The notes beneath the pieces were generated by a model. That model did not search any database and was not told where the DNA came from. It saw only the letters and a list, made by a program, of their open reading frames with translations. This document shows, one piece after another, positions 22,804 to 29,599 of a DNA stretch of 42,065 bases. The DNA comes from Acidimicrobiia bacterium (GTDB taxonomy: Bacteria; Actinomycetota; Acidimicrobiia; Acidimicrobiales; SKKL01): assembly GCA_016649895.1 (NCBI GenBank), contig JAENWR010000021.1, positions 1 to 42,065 on the forward strand, read 5' to 3'. Numbering within the stretch: the first letter of the stretch is position 1; the number at the start of each line of letters is the position of its first letter. A program made the translations under genes and the position numbers.

Positions 22804-23394
22804 TCAGATCTGGTCGGGGACGGTGATCTCGTCGTGGTCGACGAGGATGAGGCGGTCGCCGATGGTGAGCTTCCCATCTCGTAGCTCGAACTGCCGGGCG
22901 CCGAGGTTGGCGAGCCGCTCCCACTCCACGCCCTGCTCGGCCTCGAGGGCGTAGACCACCCCGCCGTGGGTCACGACGAGGACGTCGGCGCCCTCGTACT
23001 CCTCCTCGATCCGCCCGAGCACCTGGCCCACCCGCTCGAGCACCGATTCGTCGCTCTCCCAACCGGGCGGGCGCTTGCGGGCATCGAGGTAGCCCGGCCA
23101 CTCCACCTCGATCTCGTCGCGGGTGAGGCCCGACCACTCACCCGCCGACCGCTCGCGCAGTCCCGGCTCGATCACCACCGGGCCGACCCCGATGGCCTCG
23201 CTGATGATGAGCGCGGTGTCGCGTGCCCGTTCGAGGTCGGAGGCGATGATGACGTCGACCGCCCCGACGGCCTTGGCGGCGTGGAACGCCTGCAGCCGTC
23301 CGAGGCTGGAGAGCGGCGGATCCGCCTGCCCCTGCCAGCGGCCGTCGGCGTTCCAGATCGATTGGCCGTGGCGGACGAGCAGGAGGCGGGTCAT
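22804..23394 (-). CDS. Histidine phosphatase family protein (phosphoglycerate-mutase-like)
   Basis: 196 residues from ATG 23394. The catalytic RHGQSIWN motif is at 8-15, the second arginine region is SDLERARDTALIIS, E in LRERSAGEWSGL is the likely acid, and VVTHGGVVYAL supplies the second His. Substrates of this group range from sugar phosphates to alpha-ribazole phosphate and cannot be told. The frame extends 18 bp upstream to 23412, but TACCGT 7 nt before 23394 supports a leaderless start there. Divergent from the GNAT gene at 23442. Confidence 0.9.
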   Translation of the reverse strand: MTRLLLVRHGQSIWNADGRWQGQADPPLSSLGRLQAFHAAKAVGAVDVIIASDLERARDTALIISEAIGVGPVVIEPGLRERSAGEWSGLTRDEIEVEWPGYLDARKRPPGWESDESVLERVGQVLGRIEEEYEGADVLVVTHGGVVYALEAEQGVEWERLANLGARQFELRDGKLTIGDRLILVDHDEITVPDQI

Positions 23395-23401
23395 CGGGGC
23401 G

Positions 23402-23407
23402 ACGGTA
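23402..23407 (-). promoter_or_regulatory. Leaderless -10 box of the minus-strand phosphatase operon
   Basis: TACCGT on the minus strand (23407-23402) ends 7 nt before ATG 23394, matching the spacing at other starts in the window. Confidence 0.45.
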
Positions 23408-23441
23408 CCCAAGCGGCCATCGCGTGGGCGACACTGTTCCC

Positions 23442-23954
23442 ATGTCGTCAGAGCTACAGGGCCATGGCATCACCCTTCGCCGCCTCGTCGAGGCCGACGC
23501 CGACGCGCTCACCCGCATCCTCGCCGACCACGAGGTGGGCCAGTGGTGGGAGGGCTACGACCGAACCCGGGTGCTCGACGAGCTCATCGCCGAGGGCGAC
23601 GGTGAGAGCTACGGCATCGTGGTCGACGGCGCGCTGGTCGGGCTCATCCAGTACTACGAGCAGGACGATCCCGACTACCGCCACGCCGGCATCGACCTGT
23701 TCGTCGACCCTGCCGGCCACCGCAAGGGCATCGGCCGGTCCGCCGTGCTGGTGCTCATCGGCCACCTCATCGACGGCCTGGGCCACCACCGCGTCATCAT
23801 CGACCCGTCGGTGGAGAACACCCGGTCGATCGCGTTCTTCACCTCGCTCGGGTTCCGCGAGGTGGGCACGTTGCGCAAGTACGAACGCCACGCCGACGGC
23901 ACCTGGGGCGACAACCTCCTCCTCGAGCTGCTCGCCGAGGACCTGGTCTCCTGA
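23442..23954 (+). CDS. GNAT-family acetyltransferase, AAC(6')-I-like
   Basis: 170 residues. The order of motifs follows aminoglycoside 6'-N-acetyltransferase relatives: ITLRRLVEADADALTRILAD, then GLIQYYEQDDPDYRHAGIDLFV, HRKGIGRSAVLVLIGHL, and IIDPSVENTRSIAFFTSLGFREVG. Chromosomal relatives often have unknown natural substrates, so drug resistance is not implied. ATG 23442 is preferred; GTG 23424 is an alternative six codons upstream. It is separated by 25 bp from the MoaD-like gene. Confidence 0.85.
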   Translation: MSSELQGHGITLRRLVEADADALTRILADHEVGQWWEGYDRTRVLDELIAEGDGESYGIVVDGALVGLIQYYEQDDPDYRHAGIDLFVDPAGHRKGIGRSAVLVLIGHLIDGLGHHRVIIDPSVENTRSIAFFTSLGFREVGTLRKYERHADGTWGDNLLLELLAEDLVS

Positions 23955-23979
23955 GATGGTCGGCTGACGTGATCGACTG

Positions 23980-24219
23980 ATGGTGGTCCTCCGACTCTTC
24001 GCGTCGGCCCGCGAGGCCGCGGGCACCGGGCGAGCCGAGCTCTCCGGCTCGACGGTGGCCGAGGTGCTCGACGCGGCGCGGGCGCAGTTCGGCGAGGGGT
24101 TCTCGGCGGTGCTCGCCACGTCGAAGGTCTGGGTCAACGGCGAGCCCGCCACCGACCACGATCCGGTGGCCGATGGTGACGAGGTGGCGGTGCTCCCGCC
24201 CGTGTCGGGGGGCACGTGA
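23980..24219 (+). CDS. MoaD/ThiS-family sulfur-carrier protein
   Basis: 79 residues with the beta-grasp signature: VVLRLFASAREAAGTGRAEL, STVAEVLDAARAQFG, VWVNGEPAT and VADGDEVAVLPPVSGG. The C-terminal Gly-Gly is the thiocarboxylate-forming end, but one Thr follows it (GGT then stop), so the carrier would need trimming to work. It may serve molybdopterin synthesis or another sulfur transfer; no moaE or moeB is in the window. It overlaps the next gene by 4 bp (GTGA). Confidence 0.88.
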   Translation: MVVLRLFASAREAAGTGRAELSGSTVAEVLDAARAQFGEGFSAVLATSKVWVNGEPATDHDPVADGDEVAVLPPVSGGT

Positions 24220-25085
24220 GTCCTGCTCCGGCGTCCACGCGCGCCCCTGCCCGTCGACGCAGTCCCAAGGGCTCCTCGGCGGCGGCGGCCGACGCCAGCC
24301 ACAACTACCGCCAGCGTCAGCTCGAGAGGTCGCGCTTCGGCATCGTCTACGACATCGAGGGGCCCCGGGTGCGTCTCGGGGTCGCCTGGTTCCTCGCCTG
24401 CGTCGTCGCGCTGTTCATCGGCATCGTTCCGTTCGCGATGCTCGTGGCAGGGGTGGCCGCACTCGCTGCCGCCCAGACCGCCCAGGCGTTGACGGCCCGC
24501 TGGCGCCGCCCCGACCGGGCCGCGGCGGCCGCGGTCGCCGGGCTGCTCCCGCTCGCCGCGGCCGTGGGCACCGGTCTCGCCGGAGCCGTTCTCCTTGCCT
24601 CGTCGATCGTGGTCGCCGTCCACGCTAACGCCGTGCGGGTGAAGGGCTCCGACCCGCTCGTGAACGCTGGCGCGGTCATGCGCTCGGCACTGCTGGTGGG
24701 GTTGGCGGCCGCATCGACGGTGATGCTCTACCGGGTCGACATCGGCGCGGCCGTGTGCCTGGTGCTGCTGGTGTCGGCCTACGAGTTCGGCGACTTCCTG
24801 GTGGGCAGCGGTGCCTCGAACCCGGTCGAGGGACCGGCCTCGGGCATGCTCGCGGTGGCGGTGCTCACCGGTGCGTTGGCGGTGGTGGGGCCACCACCGT
24901 TCGAGGGGGCGTCGCTGTTGCTCTTCGGTGTGATCGTGCTCGTCAGCGCCCCGATCGGCCAGGTGGTGGCATCGGTGATCCTGCCGCGCGCCGGCGCCCC
25001 CGCCCGGGCGCTGCGGCGGCTCGACTCCTACCTGGTGGCGGCGCCGGTGTGGCTCGTGCTCATGTGGGCCGGCCTCCAGGGCTGA
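24216..25085 (+). CDS. CdsA-like (phosphatidate cytidylyltransferase family) integral membrane protein
   Basis: 289 residues with a basic Ala/Pro-rich N-terminus and about seven hydrophobic helices between residues 50 and 285. The C-terminal stretch SVILPRAGAPARALRRLDSY resembles the CDP-alcohol cytidylyltransferase signature (S-x-LxR-x-x-x-x-KD...G-x-x-DR-x-DS) but keeps only part of it: the R-x-DS end is present and the KD and first acidic residues are not evident. It may be a diverged CdsA or a non-catalytic relative. It begins at the GTG overlapping the MoaD-like stop. Confidence 0.6.
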   Translation: MSPAPASTRAPARRRSPKGSSAAAADASHNYRQRQLERSRFGIVYDIEGPRVRLGVAWFLACVVALFIGIVPFAMLVAGVAALAAAQTAQALTARWRRPDRAAAAAVAGLLPLAAAVGTGLAGAVLLASSIVVAVHANAVRVKGSDPLVNAGAVMRSALLVGLAAASTVMLYRVDIGAAVCLVLLVSAYEFGDFLVGSGASNPVEGPASGMLAVAVLTGALAVVGPPPFEGASLLLFGVIVLVSAPIGQVVASVILPRAGAPARALRRLDSYLVAAPVWLVLMWAGLQG

Positions 25086-25110
25086 CGCGCGGCCCTTCGC
25101 CCGACAGGCC

Positions 25111-25282
25111 GTTGGGGACGATCCGCGCGGTGGGGTGTGCACGATCGTCCCCAACCCGTGGGGGTGTTGGGCGGTTGGGGACGATCCGCGTGGTGGGGTG
25201 TGCACGATCGTCCCCAACCCGTGGGGGTGTTGGGCGGTTGGGGACGATCCGCGTGGTGGGGTGTGCACGATCGTCCCCGACC
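25111..25282. repeat. 63-bp tandem repeat, 2.7 copies, each a 14-bp-arm hairpin
   Basis: Units begin at 25111, 25174 and 25237. Each contains GGTTGGGGACGATC (first base before the unit), a 19-nt loop and GATCGTCCCCAACC, so the array can form three hairpins. Copies are nearly identical; the first has CGCGCGG where the others have CGCGTGG, and the last is truncated and ends CCCCGACC. It lies between the CdsA-like stop (25085) and the cytochrome-like gene. Both strands are open to translation, but the resulting peptides are repetitive. Confidence 0.9.
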
Positions 25283-25329
25283 AGGTGAGGTCGGTGTAGG
25301 TGGTGGCCATGTGGTGGGTGGTCACCCGG
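25277..25329 (-). pseudogene. Relic copy of the 5' end of the kinase-like gene at 26095-26721
   Basis: 25277-25329 aligns without gaps to 26673-26725, 45 of 53 positions identical by eye, including the GTG start of the kinase-like gene (25325 versus 26721). Both encode TTYTxLTW on the minus strand. After this block the relic runs straight into the 63-bp hairpin array, so only the first ~18 codons remain. Confidence 0.65.
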
Positions 25330-25340
25330 AAAACGAGCCG

Positions 25341-25346
25341 TACGGT
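25341..25346 (+). promoter_or_regulatory. Leaderless -10 box of the cytochrome b-like gene
   Basis: TACGGT ends 6 nt before ATG 25353; no ribosome binding site is visible. Confidence 0.45.
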
Positions 25347-25352
25347 CGTTCC

Positions 25353-26021
25353 ATGAAAGACGTCGGTCGGCTCGCCCCAACCTCTCGGCGCACCCCAACC
25401 TCTCGGCTCGCCCCAACCTCGCGGGTCGCGACGCTCGTCGGCGTCGTTGCGCTGGCATCGATCAGCGTGGCGGCACTGACGTCGTTGCTGCTCGGCTGGT
25501 GGTACCAACCGACATGGGTCACGTGGCTCGACACCGCCGGATCGGGTCGAGCGATGGGACACCTCCTCGTCCGGTTCCACGAGGTGGCAGCCGCAGTCGC
25601 CGTCACCGCCGCATGCCTGTGGGTGCTGGTCGTGGTGGTCAGGGTCGTGCGGGGTCCTCGTCCTGAACGTCCTGTCGTGGCCCTGTTCGCTGGTGTCGTG
25701 GCGGCAGCGGGAGTCGTCGTCGCCTCGATGACGTGGGGGCTGGTCGCGTGGGACCAGATCGCGTTCTGGGCTGTCACGGTGGGCACCGACGTCTGGGGGT
25801 TGTGGTTCGCGGCCTTCTCCGACGAGGTGAGGTTCGTCTTGGTCGCTGGGGCCGAGGTCGCCCCAGCGACCCTCGCACGGTGGCTCATCGTGCACATGGC
25901 GAGCTCGGTGGTGGCCGTCGTTGCCATCGTGGTCAGCTGGTGGGCCAGCCAGCCTCGGACGGCCGAGTCGGGGGTGACCGACGCCGACGAGGTCCCGGTG
26001 TTCGGGTTGGAGCGTCTGTAG
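25353..26021 (+). CDS. Reduced cytochrome b/b6-like membrane protein with one haem ligand pair
   Basis: 222 residues, four hydrophobic helices. Order of features follows the N-terminal domain of cytochrome b/b6: helix A ending LTSLLLGWWYQPT, helix B LLVRFHEVAAAV (H76), helix C with LVAWDQIAFWAV (the PWDQ motif as AWDQ), an extramembrane GAEVAPATLARW segment, and helix D LIVHMASSVV (H181). H76 and H181 match the pair that binds the low-potential haem. Their partners 14-15 residues on are W90 and S195/W196, so the second haem site is lost. The N-terminus has three near-identical six-residue repeats (LAPTSR). No Rieske or c1 gene is nearby. Confidence 0.72.
   Translation: MKDVGRLAPTSRRTPTSRLAPTSRVATLVGVVALASISVAALTSLLLGWWYQPTWVTWLDTAGSGRAMGHLLVRFHEVAAAVAVTAACLWVLVVVVRVVRGPRPERPVVALFAGVVAAAGVVVASMTWGLVAWDQIAFWAVTVGTDVWGLWFAAFSDEVRFVLVAGAEVAPATLARWLIVHMASSVVAVVAIVVSWWASQPRTAESGVTDADEVPVFGLERL
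25371..25424 (+). repeat. 18-bp coding repeat, three copies
   Basis: CTCGCCCCAACCTCTCGG recurs at 25371, 25389 and 25407 with one to three changes per copy. It encodes LAPTSR, RTPTSR and LAPTSR in the cytochrome b-like protein's N-terminal tail. Confidence 0.85.
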
Positions 26022-26041
26022 CGCCGCCCGCACCGCCGCCG

Positions 26042-26088
26042 AACTTCTACGAGTTCGTGGCGCATCGCGCACCAAAGTCGTGGAAGTT
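26042..26088. terminator. Imperfect long hairpin between convergent genes
   Basis: AACTTCTACGAGTT (26042-26055) is nearly complementary to AAGTCGTGGAAGTT (26075-26088), 11 of 14 pairs, with GTGGCGC and GCGCACC extending the stem inside. It sits in the 73-bp gap between stops 26021 (+) and 26095 (-) and could terminate both transcripts. Confidence 0.5.
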
Positions 26089-26094
26089 GGGGAT

Positions 26095-26721
26095 CTAGGT
26101 GAGGAGGCGACCGACCAGTTCGTCGCGCGTTGCGAGGTGCGGTGCCCGGAAATCGGGCGGCACGAACCACTGCAGGTGCCAGAGCTCGACGATCAGCGCG
26201 GCGAGGAGGAACGCGTCCTCGCCGACGTCGTTGCGCGCCTCGATCGCAGCAAGGGCGCCAGACACCTCGCCCACGCTGAACCACAGGAAGGCGAGGTCGT
26301 ACCCGGGCGGGTAGAGACCGGCCCACTCCCAGTCGATGAGCACCGCACCCTCGCTGGCGCGCAGCCGCCGCACCGAGTCGAGCCGGCGCATCCACCGTCG
26401 GCGCGGCGAGTAGGCGACAAGCGCCTGCGCCAACTCGGCCATCGCATCGAGATCGCCCGGCTCGAGCTGCGGTGGGTACTTCGGGCCGAACGGCTCGCCG
26501 TCGACCGCCTCGAAGGTGAGGCTGAGGTGCTGCGCGTCGTGGCCTACCATCGCCGGCGTGGACCCCGGGGGTGGTTGCACGAGCACGAGCCGGTTCACCC
26601 GCCACTCGTTGCGGAACTGCCGCCGTGCACCGGGCGAGGGGGCACGCCGCTTGGTGACGAGGGTGCCGTGCTCCGACCAGGTGAGGTGGGTGTAGGTGGT
26701 GTCGAGGCGGCGAGCGGTCAC
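26095..26721 (-). CDS. Phosphotransferase-like protein lacking the HGD catalytic loop
   Basis: 208 residues from GTG 26721. The N-lobe has TTYTHLTWSEHGTLVTKR (K24 as ATP anchor) and RQFRNEWRVNRLV (E39). Residues 64-80 (HLSLTFEAVDGEPFGPK) and LDSVRRLR follow. The sequence then goes directly from RRLRA to EGAVLIDWEWAGLYPPGYDL (D130, metal site). The usual 30-45 residues with the HGDxxxRN catalytic loop are absent, so it should be inactive as a kinase. The 4-bp overlap (GTGA) with the PHP gene upstream shows co-translation. A 53-bp relic of its 5' end lies at 25277-25329. Confidence 0.72.
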   Translation of the reverse strand: MTARRLDTTYTHLTWSEHGTLVTKRRAPSPGARRQFRNEWRVNRLVLVQPPPGSTPAMVGHDAQHLSLTFEAVDGEPFGPKYPPQLEPGDLDAMAELAQALVAYSPRRRWMRRLDSVRRLRASEGAVLIDWEWAGLYPPGYDLAFLWFSVGEVSGALAAIEARNDVGEDAFLLAALIVELWHLQWFVPPDFRAPHLATRDELVGRLLT

Positions 26722-27749
26722 CCGGCGCGCCAGGCGAGCAGGTCGTCGGCCGAGCGCGTGTTGATGATGCGGTCGGGGGCGATGCCCGCCTCGGCGGCAC
26801 GGTCGGCGCCGTATGGCAGCCACTCGAGTTGCCCGGGGGCGTGGGCGTCGGTGTCGATGCTGAACGCGCACCCCATCTCGTGGGCGATGTCGAGCAGCCG
26901 CCGGGGCGGGTCGAGCCGCTCGGGTCGGCTGTTGATCTCGACGGCGGTGCCGAACTGCTCGCACGCGTGGAACACCAGCTCGGGGTCGAACAGCGACTCG
27001 GGCCGGCCCTTGCCGACGACGATGCGTCCGGTGCAGTGGCCGAGGATGTCGACGTGGGGGCTGGCGGCGGCCACGCACATGCGGCGCGTCATCGGCGTGC
27101 GCTCCATGCGCAGCTTGGAGTGGACGCTGGCCACCACGATGTCGAGCTCGGCGAGCAGACCGGGGTCCTGGTCGAGCGAACCGTCGTCGAGGATGTCGAC
27201 CTCGATGCCCGTGAGGATCTGGAACGGCTCGGCCAACCCCCCGGCCGCCTCCGACGCATAGGTGTCGTTGAGCGACGCCACCACCTCGAGCTGCTCGCGC
27301 AGCCGGTCGGCCGTGAGCCCGTTGGCGATGGTGAGGCGCGGCGAGTGGTCGGTGAGCACCACGTACTCGCGGCCGAGCGAGCGGGCGGCGCGGGCCATGG
27401 TGTCGATGTCGGCGCCGCCGTCGCTCCAGGTGGAGTGGGTGTGGCAGTCGCCGCGCAGCAGCCTGACCAGCTCGTCGCCCGCGCCGGCCCTGATGCCGGT
27501 GGTCTCCTCGAGGGCGGTGAGGTACTCGGGCACGCCACCAGCGACGGCCTCGGTGATGACGGCGGCGGTCTTGGGGCCGATGTGCTCGAGGTCGGTGAGC
27601 GTGCCGTCGGCCACGCGCCGTTCGAGCTCGCCGGCGGGGAGCGCCCGCACCACATCAGCGGCCCGCAGGTAGGCCCGGGGCCGGAACGCCTTCTCGCGTG
27701 CGCGGTCCAGCAGGTAGGCGATGCGCTCCAGCGCCTCGACGGGGTCCAC
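26718..27749 (-). CDS. Helix-hairpin-helix and PHP-domain protein (PolX-like without polymerase domain)
   Basis: 343 residues from GTG 27749. The N-terminal ~95 residues are a helical PolX-type domain with helix-hairpin-helix (LTDLEHIGPKTAAVITEAV). The PHP domain starts at DCHTHSTWSDG (about 101-111) and continues with LTDHSPRLTIANG, GIEVDIL, VVASVHSKLR, HVDILGHCTGR, VEINSRPERLDPP and SIDTDAHAPGQLE, giving the complete metal-binding His/Asp set. It is probably a phosphoesterase or nuclease acting on DNA. The palm and thumb domains of true PolX are absent. It shares a bidirectional promoter region with rsiG. Confidence 0.9.
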   Translation of the reverse strand: MDPVEALERIAYLLDRAREKAFRPRAYLRAADVVRALPAGELERRVADGTLTDLEHIGPKTAAVITEAVAGGVPEYLTALEETTGIRAGAGDELVRLLRGDCHTHSTWSDGGADIDTMARAARSLGREYVVLTDHSPRLTIANGLTADRLREQLEVVASLNDTYASEAAGGLAEPFQILTGIEVDILDDGSLDQDPGLLAELDIVVASVHSKLRMERTPMTRRMCVAAASPHVDILGHCTGRIVVGKGRPESLFDPELVFHACEQFGTAVEINSRPERLDPPRRLLDIAHEMGCAFSIDTDAHAPGQLEWLPYGADRAAEAGIAPDRIINTRSADDLLAWRAG

Positions 27750-27755
27750 ACTCCG

Positions 27756-27778
27756 ACGCTAGCCAGCCGCTGTACCCT
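27756..27778. promoter_or_regulatory. Divergent leaderless -10 boxes of the PHP and rsiG genes
   Basis: Minus-strand TAGCGT (27761-27756) ends 6 nt before the PHP GTG at 27749. Plus-strand TACCCT (27773-27778) ends 7 nt before the rsiG ATG at 27786. The two start codons are only 36 bp apart. Confidence 0.5.
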
Positions 27779-27785
27779 CCGGGTC

Positions 27786-28319
27786 ATGCATCCCGAGCTC
27801 GAACGTGTCCTCGGAGCGGTCCCCGACGGCGATCTGGCCGACGTCTCGCTCAACGACATCCGCGACCGTCGTGCCACCGCCCAGCTGCTCGAGGAATCGG
27901 TGTCCTACCTGCGTCGCATCATCCAGGTGCGCCTCGACATCCTCGGTACCGAGCTCGCCCATCGGCGCTCGGGCGACTCGCCAGCCGACATGAGCGAGCT
28001 CGTCTCCCGGCTGCCGGAGATCCTCGCCGAGCACTCCCGCGGCCCCGGCTTCGGCCAGGCGCCACGCGACCTGCGGGTTCCCGACCTCGACGCCGCGCTC
28101 GCCGCCACCGTCGACGACATCGTCCCCACCGCGCAGCTCGCCCAGATCGACCAGCTGGCCGACGACGAGCTCACGTCGCTCGTCGACCAGCTCGACACAC
28201 TGGAAACCGACGTCTCGGCGGCTCGTCGCACCCTGCACACCCGACTCGACGCGCTCCAGGCCGAGATCACCCGCCGCTACCGGACGGGCGAGGCCAGTGT
28301 CGACTCGCTCCTGCAGTAG
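27786..28319 (+). CDS. rsiG: RsiG-like anti-sigma factor with c-di-GMP-binding motifs
   Basis: 177 residues, almost all helix. The motif E(X)3S(X)2R(X)3Q(X)3D, which in Streptomyces RsiG binds cyclic di-GMP and controls the sigma factor WhiG, is exact at E36-S40-R43-Q47-D51 in EESVSYLRRIIQVRLDIL. A second copy lies at E140-S144-R147-H151-D155, with His in place of Gln. The N-terminal DVSLNDIRDRRATAQ and the separation of the two helices also fit RsiG. The protein should hold a WhiG/FliA-type sigma factor when c-di-GMP is bound. No such sigma gene is in the window. Gene symbol by family. Confidence 0.8.
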   Translation: MHPELERVLGAVPDGDLADVSLNDIRDRRATAQLLEESVSYLRRIIQVRLDILGTELAHRRSGDSPADMSELVSRLPEILAEHSRGPGFGQAPRDLRVPDLDAALAATVDDIVPTAQLAQIDQLADDELTSLVDQLDTLETDVSAARRTLHTRLDALQAEITRRYRTGEASVDSLLQ

Positions 28320-28363
28320 CCGACGACGGAATCTTCCGGTCGGTCCCGACGTTGGGTGATCAC

Positions 28364-29578
28364 GTGCAGCGTCTCGGAATCCTCTCCCTCCACACCTCGC
28401 CACTGACCCAACCGGGCACCGGCGACAGCGGCGGGATGAACGTCTACGTCCGAGAGCTGGTCAGCTCGCTGGCGCAGGCGGGCGTCAGCTCGCAGGTCTA
28501 CGTGCGCCGGTGGGCCGACGACCTCCCCGACGTGGTCGACGTCGAACCAGGGTTTCGGGTGGTCCACATCGACGCGGGGCCGCCGGCCCTCGCCAAGGAG
28601 CACCTGCCCGACATCGTCGACGAGTTCACCGACCGGGTCACCGAGCACTTGCTCCACAGCGGTCCGGTCGACGCTCTCCACGCCAACTACTGGCTGTCGG
28701 GGGTGGCCGGGCACCGCATCAAGCACAGCCTGGGTTTGCCGCTCGTCTCCACGTTCCACACCCTGGCGCGGGTGAAGGCCGAGGCGTTCGACCCCGAGCC
28801 CCAGCGTCGGGTCGACGCCGAGACCGAGGTCATCGGCTGCTCCGACGTGATCCTGGCCAACAGCCCCACCGAGGCGGCCCAGCTGCGTGACCTCTACGGC
28901 GCCGATCCCGCCCGCGTCGAGATCGTGCCGCCGGGCGTCGACCACGCCTTCTTCTCGCCGGGCGACCGCGGCGGCGCTCGCGCTGCGCTCGGTCTCGGCC
29001 ATCACCCGGTGCTCCTCTTCGTCGGACGCGTGCAGCCTCTGAAGGGGCTCGACGTCGCCGTCGCGGCGCTGGCCGCGCTCGACGATCCCACCGCGGTGCT
29101 CGTCGCTGTCGGCGGCCCGAGCGGCGCCGACGGTCCGGCCGAGATGGCCAAGGTCGAGCGTCTGGCCGCCGAGCTCGGCGTCACCGATCGCGTCCGTTTC
29201 GTCGAGCCGCAGCCCCACCACATGTTGAGCACCTACTACCGGGCGGCCGATGTCACCATCGTGCCCAGCCGCTCCGAGTCGTTCGGGCTGGTGGCCCTCG
29301 AGTCGGCGGCGTGCGGCACGCCAGTGGTGGCGGCGGCCGTGGGAGGTCTGCGCACCCTCGTGGTCGACGGCCACACCGGCTTCCTCATCGACGAGCGCGA
29401 CCCCGCGCACTACGCCGAGCGGGTCACCCAGATCCTCAGCGATCCCCCCCTGGCCGCTCGCCTGTCGGCCGGCGGCGCCGAGCTGGCCAAGGGCTTCACG
29501 TGGTCGACCACGGCGGCGCGCCTGCGTCGCCTCTACGCCGACCTCGCGATGCGGGCGCTCGTCGACTGCGCCGTCTGA
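28364..29578 (+). CDS. mshA: D-inositol-3-phosphate glycosyltransferase MshA
   Basis: 404 residues from GTG 28364. It has the MshA N-terminus (LGILSLHTSPLTQPGTGDSG then GMNVYVREL) and the ANYWLSGVAGHRIK and STFHTLARVKAEAFDPEP signatures. The GT-B C-domain has FVGRVQPLKGLDVAV, VPSRSESFGLVALESAACGTPVVA and VGGLRTLV. MshA transfers GlcNAc from UDP-GlcNAc to 1L-myo-inositol 1-phosphate, the first step of mycothiol synthesis, so the cell probably uses mycothiol as its main thiol. It lies 44 bp after rsiG and 21 bp before the YbjN gene. Confidence 0.9.
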   Translation: MQRLGILSLHTSPLTQPGTGDSGGMNVYVRELVSSLAQAGVSSQVYVRRWADDLPDVVDVEPGFRVVHIDAGPPALAKEHLPDIVDEFTDRVTEHLLHSGPVDALHANYWLSGVAGHRIKHSLGLPLVSTFHTLARVKAEAFDPEPQRRVDAETEVIGCSDVILANSPTEAAQLRDLYGADPARVEIVPPGVDHAFFSPGDRGGARAALGLGHHPVLLFVGRVQPLKGLDVAVAALAALDDPTAVLVAVGGPSGADGPAEMAKVERLAAELGVTDRVRFVEPQPHHMLSTYYRAADVTIVPSRSESFGLVALESAACGTPVVAAAVGGLRTLVVDGHTGFLIDERDPAHYAERVTQILSDPPLAARLSAGGAELAKGFTWSTTAARLRRLYADLAMRALVDCAV

Positions 29579-29587
29579 GGTCCCCGA

Positions 29588-29593
29588 TAGCGT
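29588..29593 (+). promoter_or_regulatory. Leaderless -10 box of the YbjN-like gene
   Basis: TAGCGT ends 6 nt before ATG 29600. It lies in the 21-bp gap after mshA, so the YbjN gene may have its own promoter. Confidence 0.4.
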
Positions 29594-29599
29594 CGGCGC

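Noticed and set aside
25111..25282. CRISPR array
   Set aside because: Units are contiguous 63-bp repeats without variable spacers, only 2.7 copies, and no cas gene is present.
25137..25352. N-terminal extension of the cytochrome b-like protein through the repeats
   Set aside because: It would translate the hairpin repeats; the ATG at 25353 has a well-placed TACGGT box and the conserved part begins after it.
23454..26075. 873-codon minus-strand open frame covering the repeat array
   Set aside because: Shadow of the GNAT, MoaD and CdsA-like genes; open only because of GC bias. Only its short segment at 25277-25329 has homology.
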